From Marinobacter maroccanus (lineage in GTDB: Bacteria; Pseudomonadota; Gammaproteobacteria; Pseudomonadales; Oleiphilaceae): a DNA stretch of 64,000 nucleotides. Each line of letters opens with the position of its first letter. Within the stretch, counting starts at the first letter, position 1. The stretch lies in contig NZ_PSSX01000004.1 of the NCBI RefSeq assembly GCF_002933275.1, forward strand, positions 62,001 to 126,000. Direction: 5' to 3'. The position numbers were made by a program, and so were the translations under genes. Below, piece after piece: positions 52,166-60,527 of the stretch. The notes beneath the pieces were generated by a model. The model had not been told where the DNA came from. It worked only from the letters and a program-made list of their open reading frames with translations, and made no database searches.

Positions 52166-54414
52166 CGGTTACGGCCCTCGTGCTTGGCCTGATACATGGC
52201 CTGGTCCGCCTGCCGCAACAGCTGGTCTCCATCCAGATCCCCGACTTGCGGGAACAGCGTGTAGCCGATACTGGCCGAGACCTCGACGCTGTGATCGGCG
52301 ACCCAGACCGGTTCTGCCACCCGGGCCAGCAGACGAACCAACAAGCTCTCCAGGGATGCGTCATCCTGAACGTTCATGACAATGGCCGCGAACTCGTCAC
52401 CGCCCAGCCGCGCCAGAGTGTCTTCTTCCCGGAGTTCCGCACGCATTCGGGTTGCGATCTCGACCAGCAGTTGGTCGCCCGCCTCATGGCCAAAGGCATC
52501 ATTTACCGGCTTGAACTCATCCAGGTCAATGTAAACCACCGCCAGTTTGCCACTCTGTCGCCGGGTCAGCGCCATGGCCTGCTGCAATCGGTCGGCAAAC
52601 AGGACCCGGTTTGGCAGTCCCGTCAGGGCATCGTAGTGAGCCATGACCCGCAGCTTTCGTTCCTGCTCTTTGAGCCGGCTGATGTCACTGAAAATACCGA
52701 CAAAATGCGAGATCTCGCCATGATCGCTACGAACACTGCTGAGGGTCACCGCCAAAGTGATCGGCTCACCATCGTTCCTTATACTTGCGAATTCACCAGA
52801 CCAGAAACCCTGGGAACGGGCACTGGCGAAAATGCCGGTGCCCTCATCCACCGGCAAGGGGGGCAGACGCCCAATGGCCCGATTGCGTGGCCGACCGGTA
52901 ATCGCCAGGTAGGCATCGTTGGCATCAATCACGATGCCGTGATTATCGGTAATGAAAATGGCCTCGCGGGCATATTCGAATACGCTCGCTGCCAGGCGCT
53001 GGCGCTGTTCTGCCCGTTTCCGCCGGGTGATGTCGTACAGTGAACAGAGAATTAACGCTTCCGGCTCATCCTCGGTGTGCACAGGGGCCATAGTCAGCTC
53101 AACCCAGACTTCGGTGCCGTCAGAGCGGTTCAGTACCCATTCGCATTGCTCGACCTGACCCTCCGATACCCGGGCCAGCATGGGCGCCAGTTTCTGGCGG
53201 GAGATCTGACCATCGGGCTGGTATTCGGGCGAAAAGACCGCCAGATCCTTGCCAATCAACGATTCACTGGAGGTGTACCTGAGCAGATCGACAGAAGCCC
53301 GGTTCGTATCGCTGAAAAGGCCGCCCTGGATCAGTAATGCCGCTTGCGGCCAACTCCGAATCAGCTGGCGCAGACGCCTCTGTTCCGAGGCCAGCTGTCT
53401 CTTGCTCCTGCCCAGCCATAGAGAGGTGGCAACCAGCAGCATCACCAGGATCAGTATGGTAAAAACCCAGAGCCGATACTGGTGCAAAGCATCGACCCAG
53501 GTCAGTTGCGGCACCTGATCGTAAGGCGGAACGCGCAGCGTCCGTGCCAGGTATTCGACGGACTGGTAATCCGCGGGCGGCGAAAAGCCGGCAATGCCAA
53601 CCGCCAGCGCAACATCATCTTCCGGTTCGATGGCAAAAAGCGCCGACGCAATCCTTCGCACAGCCCGCTCATTCACATGGGGCAACGCCACCAGGGGCCA
53701 TTCCGGGTAAAGACGGGTTGAAACAACATAGGGGAAACCAGCCAGCCGCTGACGGTTCAGAACCTTCACCCTGGTAAACAGATCAGGGTCCGTCTGCGCC
53801 AGCTGTTCCAGAATGCTGGTGCGGATGAAACCCACGTCGGCATCACCTGACAGTACTGAGCGAACAACCCGGTCATGAGTGCCCAGAAAGCGAATCAGGT
53901 TCACTCGCCGGATATCAATACCGGCGTCCAGAAGTTCCAGAACCTGGGTCTGGTAGCCACCCAGGAAATGAACACCGGGCGAGGCAATCGTCTTGTCACG
54001 GACATCAGCAAGATGCTCAATGTCGTTACGCCCTGCCCTGGTAAAAATCACGCCACCAAGGCTCGCGGTCGAGGATTCGCCGGATCGTCTGACCAGGGTA
54101 GCCAGCACACCGGTCAGACTTCGCTCGCTGCGGATCAACAGAAAATGACTGGGGTTGGTGAGAAAAAGGTCCAGCCGGTTGGCGGCGATCGCCCGGCTCA
54201 TATTCTCCTGGTTGAGGACCTCCAGCCTTATACGGATCCCGGTTTCCCGGGACAGATGGTCGGCCAGGGGCTGGTAGCGTTCCTGAAGTACATGGTCTGG
54301 CCGGTAGGCAAATACGCCCAGAGTCAGTGTCTCATCAGCATTGACTTCTGCAATCGCCAGCAACTCCGTGGCAATCAGCAGCAACAGGCTGAAAACACAG
54401 CGCCGAACGTTCAA
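52135..54414 (-). CDS. PhnD-like sensor diguanylate cyclase (PBP-TM-PAS-PAS-GGDEF)
   Basis: A 759-residue receptor. A signal sequence leads to a periplasmic phosphonate-binding-like domain (about residues 28-300: LGVFAYRPDHVLQERYQPLADHL start, NPSHFLLIR). A membrane helix follows (about 312-333), then two PAS domains (about 350-590) and a C-terminal GGDEF domain. The active site LGGDEFA is intact, and the inhibitory RxxD (REED) sits five residues before it. It should make c-di-GMP in response to a periplasmic ligand. The start is TTG overlapping the previous stop (TTGA), with GAGGG upstream. Confidence 0.9.
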   Translation of the reverse strand: MNVRRCVFSLLLLIATELLAIAEVNADETLTLGVFAYRPDHVLQERYQPLADHLSRETGIRIRLEVLNQENMSRAIAANRLDLFLTNPSHFLLIRSERSLTGVLATLVRRSGESSTASLGGVIFTRAGRNDIEHLADVRDKTIASPGVHFLGGYQTQVLELLDAGIDIRRVNLIRFLGTHDRVVRSVLSGDADVGFIRTSILEQLAQTDPDLFTRVKVLNRQRLAGFPYVVSTRLYPEWPLVALPHVNERAVRRIASALFAIEPEDDVALAVGIAGFSPPADYQSVEYLARTLRVPPYDQVPQLTWVDALHQYRLWVFTILILVMLLVATSLWLGRSKRQLASEQRRLRQLIRSWPQAALLIQGGLFSDTNRASVDLLRYTSSESLIGKDLAVFSPEYQPDGQISRQKLAPMLARVSEGQVEQCEWVLNRSDGTEVWVELTMAPVHTEDEPEALILCSLYDITRRKRAEQRQRLAASVFEYAREAIFITDNHGIVIDANDAYLAITGRPRNRAIGRLPPLPVDEGTGIFASARSQGFWSGEFASIRNDGEPITLAVTLSSVRSDHGEISHFVGIFSDISRLKEQERKLRVMAHYDALTGLPNRVLFADRLQQAMALTRRQSGKLAVVYIDLDEFKPVNDAFGHEAGDQLLVEIATRMRAELREEDTLARLGGDEFAAIVMNVQDDASLESLLVRLLARVAEPVWVADHSVEVSASIGYTLFPQVGDLDGDQLLRQADQAMYQAKHEGRNRYVRFAEPFA

Positions 54415-55370
54415 GGGACCCTCGTTGGCAGAAACGAAGGATCTGACAAACGCTCGATGCCCGGGTTCCGGTCAATCATGCCCTCGGCAAGCATCAGTCG
54501 GGAAAGAGAGTCGGCCATCGTTTCAATGGGGCCGGCTGCTCTGAGGTAACGCTGGTTTGCGGCCAGGTCCGGCAGCATGACGCTGGCGAGCGCCGCCCGG
54601 ACCTCATCCGGGCTGATCCCCTGACGGGTGGCAATCCGGTAAACCGAGTCGTGCATGCTTCGCACCAGATGCCGGAGACCGGTAAGATGTCCGATTATCA
54701 GGTCGCGAACCGCACGGGAATTTCTGTCTGCTGCTTTCCGGGTCACCACCAGCAAATCGAAGATGGTTTCCGGAATGTCGCTACTATCGAAGAGCCTGAC
54801 GCCACCGGCGTTCTCTATGAGTGAGGCGGTTGGCTCGTAGCACACGGACGCGTCCACGTCACCGCGGGACCAGGCTTGTGCATGCTGGCTCACCGGCAAG
54901 TCGACTTTTATCACGTCGCTGGGACCGAGCCCCGCTACCTCAAGGATCTTGAACAGCATAACGCCCGAGACACCATCCAGCTCCACCGCGATCCGCTGCC
55001 CCTTCAGGTCAGCCAGTTCAGTAATCGATGGCTTGACCATCAGTGCATCGGCACCCGCAGACACGTCAGCAACGGCGACCACGACCAGTTCCAGCCCTCT
55101 CGACCAGACTCGTATGGTTTCATCCAGAGTCAGCGCCGCCCCTTCAAGGGTCCCTGACAGCAGCCCTTCCATGGAATCTTTGGCGGACGTTCCCGGTACC
55201 AGCGCAACCGTCTCCGGCAGCCAGTTGAAATCGTCAGCGAGGTAGAGCGGTTCGTAACCAATCCAGGGATGAATGCCGAATTTCAGAGGGCCGGAATCGC
55301 TGCAACCCGGCAATCCCGCCGCGGACAGTCCGGCTGCTATCGAAAAACCAAAAAATTCACGGCGTTGCAT
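54411..55370 (-). CDS. NMT1/SsuA-type substrate-binding lipoprotein
   Basis: A 319-residue ABC-type binding protein with a lipobox (AAGLPGC, cysteine about residue 23) after a twin-arginine-like start (MQRREFF). The binding fold resembles nitrate/sulfonate/thiamine-precursor receptors: FGIHPWIGYEPLYLADDF, LDGVSGVMLFKILEVAGL and VDASVCYEPTASLIENAG. No permease or ATPase genes are nearby. Its stop overlaps the start of the PhnD-GGDEF receptor, so it probably feeds ligand information to that sensor. The ligand is unknown. Confidence 0.85.
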   Translation of the reverse strand: MQRREFFGFSIAAGLSAAGLPGCSDSGPLKFGIHPWIGYEPLYLADDFNWLPETVALVPGTSAKDSMEGLLSGTLEGAALTLDETIRVWSRGLELVVVAVADVSAGADALMVKPSITELADLKGQRIAVELDGVSGVMLFKILEVAGLGPSDVIKVDLPVSQHAQAWSRGDVDASVCYEPTASLIENAGGVRLFDSSDIPETIFDLLVVTRKAADRNSRAVRDLIIGHLTGLRHLVRSMHDSVYRIATRQGISPDEVRAALASVMLPDLAANQRYLRAAGPIETMADSLSRLMLAEGMIDRNPGIERLSDPSFLPTRVP

Positions 55371-55473
55371 CAGGATCCGGACCGGGCCAAGACATTAACA
55401 TTTGTCAATAAACGTTAGTTTACTGTTTCACATATTACCCGTAAAACCGCAGTTTGCATTGCACCGCGTCAAT

Positions 55474-56382
55474 TTAACCCAAAGACAGGAACACCCCCAT
55501 CAACACCGGTGACAGGAAAGACAACAGGAAACCGGAGGCGATGGCCACCGGCACACAGGGCAGCCCGCCACTGCTGCGGATCACCGGCAGAGTGAAGTCC
55601 ATGGCGGTAGCGCCACCGTAACCAATGGCCATTGCCGGTCGACTGGCGATGAGCAGGGGAATAATGGCCAATGCAACGATCTCCCTGAGCACATCGTTGA
55701 GGAAGGCAACCCCGCCCCAGGCAGGCCCGAGGGCTTCGCCAATCACAATACCGGACAGCGAATACCAGCCAAACCCGGAGGCCACCGCCAGGGCATCGTG
55801 CCAGGGCAGCCCAAGCCAAGGTATCAGCAGCGCCCCGGCCACCAGGGAACTGAGCGTCAGAGCCAGTGCGATCCCCAGACCCTGACGATTCATCAGCAGC
55901 TTGCGCAACGACAGGCCGGCATTACGCAACTGGAGACCTATGAGGAACAACAGAAACATCAGCGCCCAGGTGGCCAGCTGTTCCGCCATGGGCATGTCCG
56001 GCAACAGGTAGTATCCGGCCAGCAGTCCGGCGATCACTGCCACCAACGGCTTCAGGCCGGCCAGGAAAAGCCTGCGGTAGCCAGGGCTGACACTGCCTTC
56101 AACCCGCTCAACCGACATTGGCTGCCAGCGGTGAAACAGCCATAGCCCGAACATGTTGGCGACAAAAAGCACCAACACCAGGGCCATTACCTGGGCCGCC
56201 ATGCCGCCCAGTTGCGCCGCCAGCCCCTCCATCTGGCCAAGCCCCAGGCCGAGCAGCAAAAGGATAAAATAAACCAGGCCCTCTACCGTGTAATGGATGA
56301 TGGTCATGGCCCTGCGATTCTCCAGAGCGATGGCAAATCCAAGGAACAGGGGAGCAAGAATGAGCAGGGCTCCGGTCAGCAT
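55474..56382 (-). CDS. lysO: LysO-family lysine exporter
   Basis: A 302-residue inner-membrane protein of the LysO (YbjE, DUF340) family, which exports lysine and the antimetabolite thialysine in E. coli. It has about eight to nine hydrophobic segments and the family signature VASGFGWYSLSGIVIGEALGP (seen as GFGWYSLSG), followed by AFLNDVLREIVALAIIPLL. It lies 31 bases after the small gene upstream, on the same strand, and may be the end of the signalling operon by read-through. Confidence 0.87.
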   Translation of the reverse strand: MLTGALLILAPLFLGFAIALENRRAMTIIHYTVEGLVYFILLLLGLGLGQMEGLAAQLGGMAAQVMALVLVLFVANMFGLWLFHRWQPMSVERVEGSVSPGYRRLFLAGLKPLVAVIAGLLAGYYLLPDMPMAEQLATWALMFLLFLIGLQLRNAGLSLRKLLMNRQGLGIALALTLSSLVAGALLIPWLGLPWHDALAVASGFGWYSLSGIVIGEALGPAWGGVAFLNDVLREIVALAIIPLLIASRPAMAIGYGGATAMDFTLPVIRSSGGLPCVPVAIASGFLLSFLSPVLMGVFLSLG

Positions 56383-56413
56383 AGTGTCCTCTAAAAACGG
56401 ATAAGGGAGGTTA

Positions 56414-56782
56414 TCAGATCAGGGGTTTGAACTGGTCAGGATCGGTTTCGGGGCTGGCGGGGGCATCGTCAGGCATCCCAATGGTTCGCGCAAGGCGCTG
56501 GGCCGTCACGGACCAGACCACATAATCGGCTGGACAGGGCTCAAAACCTTTTCCCATCATGGTGCCGGCAACGCTTCTGAGAACGGATTCGGCACGAGCC
56601 TGGGTTGACCAGGGACCTCGGCAGAACTGGCCATCCGGTCGGCCCTTGTCTGGGCCCGACAGAGCCACCAGCCCCCAGCGAGCATCGCCGACAGGCCTGA
56701 TATGCAGTTCAATCCGCTGGTTCTCCTTCACCATCACGAGGTCCCGAAGCGGGCTGCGGCCATGAAAATAGTGAAGCTTCAT
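56414..56782 (-). CDS. Hypothetical 122-residue protein
   Basis: I do not recognise this family. The protein is soluble, with no signal peptide or membrane helix. A short beta-rich N-terminus (MKLHYFHGRSPLRDLVMV) is followed by RIELHIRPVGDARWGLVALSG, seen here in part. The C-terminus is acidic and P-rich (DAPASPETDPDQF). It lies 12 bases after the DUF2288 gene on the same strand and is likely co-transcribed with it. It may be a small protein specific to this genus or family. Confidence 0.6.
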   Translation of the reverse strand: MKLHYFHGRSPLRDLVMVKENQRIELHIRPVGDARWGLVALSGPDKGRPDGQFCRGPWSTQARAESVLRSVAGTMMGKGFEPCPADYVVWSVTAQRLARTIGMPDDAPASPETDPDQFKPLI

Positions 56783-56794
56783 GACGTCAGGGTG

Positions 56795-57115
56795 TCAGTG
56801 CAGGACATGACCAGACCTGTCCTGAACCAGTACCCAGGGCGCGATGACCACCGCCCAGAGCTCGGCATTGCGGTCGTACCAGGCTTGCGCGATGTCTGGT
56901 GCAACCTCGCCTACCTGGCCCTCGTTCATCCACTGTTCGAAACGGGGCCTGTTGTCGGCGGTCAGCTCGCTGGCGACTTCCAGAAGGTCCAGATCGGGCG
57001 CCACCCGCACCACCTGCCCCCGGGCAAAGTAAGTCTGCAGTTCATGCCAGCGGATGCGGGAAGTCTCGAGATTCAGTTTGGCTTTCAGTTCGTCCCGGGA
57101 CGGGGAGGATGACAT
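56795..57115 (-). CDS. DUF2288 family protein
   Basis: A 106-residue cytoplasmic protein. ELKAKLNLETSRIRWHELQ and FARGQVVRVAPDLDLLEVA are typical of the DUF2288 family, as is the C-terminal LWAVVIAPWVLVQDR. No function is known. The ATG at 57115 gives the family length. The frame extends a further 28 codons upstream into the end of the receiver gene, which is unlikely to be used. It is part of the leftward run from the Hpt-GGDEF gene to lysO. Confidence 0.75.
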   Translation of the reverse strand: MSSSPSRDELKAKLNLETSRIRWHELQTYFARGQVVRVAPDLDLLEVASELTADNRPRFEQWMNEGQVGEVAPDIAQAWYDRNAELWAVVIAPWVLVQDRSGHVLH

Positions 57116-57155
57116 GGGTACCTCATCAATCAAAACAGGGCTCAGGTTGGCCAGA

Positions 57156-57569
57156 CTACCGGAAATCGCGCCCGTCCGCATCTGCCAGAATCTGAGCAAT
57201 CTGTTCTGAAAGATTCATGGGGTCAAAGGGCTTCGGGATGACACCAAGCGCGCCCAACGCCTGATATTCCTCGATTTCGGATTTCTGCAGCCTGGCCGTC
57301 ATAAAGATCACAGGCACTGCTTCCAGTCCATCCAGCTTACGGAGAGCCTGCATCGTCGTGGGGCCATCCATTCCCGGCATCATAACGTCCAGCAGAATCA
57401 GCTCAGGCTCGAACCCGGGGGCTCTCTCCACAGCCTCAGCCCCGGACTCACAGATCGCGGTTGTAAAGCCGCCGACATCCTCCAGGGCAATTTCCGCGAC
57501 TGCACGAATATCCGGATCATCCTCAACATACAGGATCTTCCGGGGCAAGACAGGTTGGTTACTCTCCAT
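57156..57569 (-). CDS. Stand-alone CheY-like response regulator
   Basis: A 137-residue single receiver domain without an output domain. The acidic pocket is ED in LYVEDDPD, the phospho-acceptor is D61 (LILLDVMMPGMDG), the switch threonine is in FMTA and the lysine is in KPFDP. It probably shuttles phosphoryl groups or binds a partner. The ATG at 57569 has GGGAG seven bases upstream and lies within the end of the REC-HDOD gene (11-base overlap). Phosphorylation by the divergent kinases is an inference. Confidence 0.88.
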   Translation of the reverse strand: MESNQPVLPRKILYVEDDPDIRAVAEIALEDVGGFTTAICESGAEAVERAPGFEPELILLDVMMPGMDGPTTMQALRKLDGLEAVPVIFMTARLQKSEIEEYQALGALGVIPKPFDPMNLSEQIAQILADADGRDFR

Positions 57570-58707
57570 GACCTTTCTCCCGCTCTTTTTCTTCGGCTTC
57601 CATACCAATACGCCGCATCAGCCTGCGGCATTCCTCGGAATCTTGCTCGCCTGCCGCCAACATGGACGCTGCGCGCATGATCAGCCGTTCTTCACGGGTG
57701 CAATCGTTGGGCAGAAAATGAACGGCACCGATCAGCTCCCTGACTCCCAGAGGCAATCGCCACTGGATCTTGAGCCGGTTTCCATAAGCCTGCGCCCAGC
57801 TCTCGAGGACCTTTTCCGCCTCTGCCGTTCCGACCTCACCCCCAGCTGCAGCATACTGGTTGAGTACCTTGAGAACAGCGAGTTCGCCCAGGCGGCTTAG
57901 CAATCCGGCTTTCTGGAGCAGAACGGGTTGTTTCTTCAGCCTGATCGCCAGTCGCTGGGCCTCTTTAGCCACCTGCAAAGCGGCTTCGTGGTGGGCTCTG
58001 GCAAGCTCGCGCAGCGGCTCATGTTGCAGCTTGTTGGATACGTCCAGCGACAACGCCAAAGCCTGGTTCAATGCAAGAGGTACGCCCAGCGACCCGATCG
58101 CATCTTTCAGAGTTTCAACGGGCTTGCCGGAGCGCCTGAAAGAGCTGCTGTTGGCCACATCCAGCAAGCGGGCGGTCAGGCTGGCCTCCTCTCGCCAGCG
58201 TTCAGCCAACTGGGCGGCAGACAGATCACCCTGGCGACTGATCAAGTCGAGAATATCCGAAGGATCCAGATCGGAGGGCAACTGAATCACCTCCTCCAGG
58301 GAATCACGGAGCAATGTTTCAAGGTCCGGCGCTTCGGCGGTCTGCTCGATTTTCAGTAGCTTTCCAAGCCGTTCGTGGAGGCTCGCTACATCGAAGGGTT
58401 TGGTCATGTAACCGTCGATCCCGTAATGAGCGGCCTGCAACACAGACTCCCGATCAGAGCGGCCGGAGACCATCACAATGGGAACATCACGATCCAGTTG
58501 ACGTACTTGCCTGACCAGCTCCAGACCCGATCCATCCGGAAGATTTCTATCGGCTATGTACAGGTCGAACCGGTTATTCTTTACCTGACTGAGCGCCTCA
58601 CCCAGAGTCTCGGCCAGCACAACAGACACGCCCGAGTACAGGCCCGCAACGACAGTTTCCAGCAACTCGGCGATGAGATCATCGTCCTCAAGAATCAGCG
58701 CTTTCAA
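57559..58707 (-). CDS. Response regulator with HDOD output domain
   Basis: A 382-residue protein. The receiver domain spans residues 1-120 with the phospho-acceptor D53 (YIADRNLPDGSG) and KPFDVAS. The HDOD domain, a non-catalytic HD relative, spans about residues 140-330 (SLTARLLDVANSSSF, AIGSLGV). HDOD proteins control motility, biofilm and competence programmes through protein contacts. It is co-directional with the Hpt-GGDEF gene 27 bases upstream. The C-terminus is highly charged (EEKEREKGHGE). Confidence 0.88.
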   Translation of the reverse strand: MKALILEDDDLIAELLETVVAGLYSGVSVVLAETLGEALSQVKNNRFDLYIADRNLPDGSGLELVRQVRQLDRDVPIVMVSGRSDRESVLQAAHYGIDGYMTKPFDVASLHERLGKLLKIEQTAEAPDLETLLRDSLEEVIQLPSDLDPSDILDLISRQGDLSAAQLAERWREEASLTARLLDVANSSSFRRSGKPVETLKDAIGSLGVPLALNQALALSLDVSNKLQHEPLRELARAHHEAALQVAKEAQRLAIRLKKQPVLLQKAGLLSRLGELAVLKVLNQYAAAGGEVGTAEAEKVLESWAQAYGNRLKIQWRLPLGVRELIGAVHFLPNDCTREERLIMRAASMLAAGEQDSEECRRLMRRIGMEAEEKEREKGHGE

Positions 58708-58734
58708 ATGACTACCCTAGACGTACAACGGACA

Positions 58735-60423
58735 TTATTTGGAAGAGTAAACGGTCACTCCGTTACGACCAGACCGTTTACGTTCATAAAGAGCCTGATC
58801 GGCGGCATTCAGGGCATCCTCACCGTTGGTGAAGTCATTTATCGCCGCAATGCCTGCGCTGAGAGTAACCTGATAGCTGGACTCTCCCGCCACGAAAGAA
58901 AGTTCGGAAAAGCTCTCACCAATTCCACGAATCAGCTCTGTGGCCGAAGAAACCTCGCATTGAGGCAAAACCACCAGAAATTCCTCGCCGCCATAGCGTC
59001 CGATCATATCTGTCTCCCGCAACCGATTCCTCAGCAGATTGGCGAGGGTACGGATCACGATATCACCCTGCGAGTGGCCCCAGGTATCGTTGACCGTTTT
59101 GAAATGATCGAGATCAAGCATAACAACACAGGACCGGTAACCACTCCTGCGACATCTTGCCAGCTCTTTTTCAACCTCTTCCTTGATCAATGAGTGCTTC
59201 AGAAGGCCGGTCAAACTATCCCGATTCATCAGCTCGGAAAGCTGACGGGCCCGGAAGCAACGAATACGCACCGACCGAACCAGATAACTGTCCGAGACCG
59301 GCTTCATCAGGAATTCATCCGCGCCCTTCGACAACGCCTCCAGCTGATTCTCCGGATCGTCCTCGGAAGACAAATAGATGATTGGCAGGCTCAACCACCG
59401 TGGCTCGAACCGAATCAGCCGGGCAAGCGTAACACCGGAGTAATCGCCAATCTGAACATCCATCAGAACAATGTCCGGCTCAAAGTCTGCAAGACTGGCC
59501 ATCAGGTGAAGAGGCTCTGACACCGCTTGCGCCTCAATACCGGCCGCCTGCAACACCAGACAATAGTGCTCGGCCAGTTCAGCATCATCTTCAACGATCA
59601 GCACGCGCCCCTGTACATTGGCGCTGCGTTCAATGGCCAGCGACTCAATCCTTTCGGCAAGCTCAGGTATGTCCACCGGATCCGGGAAGAATGCAAAAGC
59701 TCCAGCCTCGGCCACTCTGTAACGGTTCTGGAAAGAATTATCGCTGCCAAGGCAAATGACAGGCAGGCGACGACGGGAGCTTTCCTCAAAAGACTTGTTT
59801 CGTACGGACATGACATCTGAAAGAGCGGATTCCCGACACAAAATGGCCGCTGCTCCACGGACTTGCGCCAATGCGTTGCCCAGCGCGCCGGCATCATCAC
59901 TGCTTACGCTGGTGAAGGAAAAGCCATATGGCGCCATCTCCTTCTCCAGCTTCGCGAGGCGTTCATCTCCCTTTTCCACGAGCAGAACGCTCACCTGCAT
60001 GCCCTGACTACCCTTGTAGGTCGTGGGCTCCTCAGTGTAGTTGCCAGCCTGGGCAACGGCCTGACTTTTAACTTCAACAAGTTCTGCCAGCGCGTCTATT
60101 CCATCGGCAAACCCTTCCGGAATATCGACGGGATGAGTAAAGGCATCATCAAGAGCGCCAAGCTCCTCAGCCTGAACTTTTAACTGCTTCTCCAGAGCTT
60201 TGGCAGCTTCACCGAGCTCCGGCAGGCCGAAGGTACCAGCAGAACCGGACAACCTGTGCAGGCTTTGGTAGCAGAACAACAGTCCATCGGCCGAGAACTC
60301 ACCACAACGGGTTTTTTCCGCCAGTGCTCGCAGGTGCTTAATGTCTTCTTTGGCCCGCTCGAGAAATCGTTGCCTGAGCACTTCCAGCCGCGAAGAAATC
60401 TTGCCTGTCGAGTCCAAGGCCAC
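58735..60423 (-). CDS. Hpt-REC-like-REC-GGDEF hybrid diguanylate cyclase
   Basis: A 562-residue cytoplasmic protein. An Hpt domain (1-105) has the phospho-histidine H56 in HRLSGSAGTFG. A degenerate receiver (about 147-265) lacks the phospho-acceptor (AAAILCRESAL). A full receiver (about 273-390) contains IVLMDVQIGDYSG and a KPVSDS lysine. A GGDEF domain follows, with the active site YGGEEFLVV (about 475) and an RxxD inhibitory site (RETD) five residues upstream. The start is GTG at 60423, with AGGAG seven bases upstream. It is divergent from the kinase pair across 104 bases. Confidence 0.9.
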   Translation of the reverse strand: MALDSTGKISSRLEVLRQRFLERAKEDIKHLRALAEKTRCGEFSADGLLFCYQSLHRLSGSAGTFGLPELGEAAKALEKQLKVQAEELGALDDAFTHPVDIPEGFADGIDALAELVEVKSQAVAQAGNYTEEPTTYKGSQGMQVSVLLVEKGDERLAKLEKEMAPYGFSFTSVSSDDAGALGNALAQVRGAAAILCRESALSDVMSVRNKSFEESSRRRLPVICLGSDNSFQNRYRVAEAGAFAFFPDPVDIPELAERIESLAIERSANVQGRVLIVEDDAELAEHYCLVLQAAGIEAQAVSEPLHLMASLADFEPDIVLMDVQIGDYSGVTLARLIRFEPRWLSLPIIYLSSEDDPENQLEALSKGADEFLMKPVSDSYLVRSVRIRCFRARQLSELMNRDSLTGLLKHSLIKEEVEKELARCRRSGYRSCVVMLDLDHFKTVNDTWGHSQGDIVIRTLANLLRNRLRETDMIGRYGGEEFLVVLPQCEVSSATELIRGIGESFSELSFVAGESSYQVTLSAGIAAINDFTNGEDALNAADQALYERKRSGRNGVTVYSSK

Positions 60424-60527
60424 ACGTATACTCCTGAAAGGTTATTTGCCACACCCAAAAACTCCATTACTCTCTCGGTAATGAAACCACGTTTGAACTG
60501 TTCCGGCTACGAGTTGAAGGACTAAAT

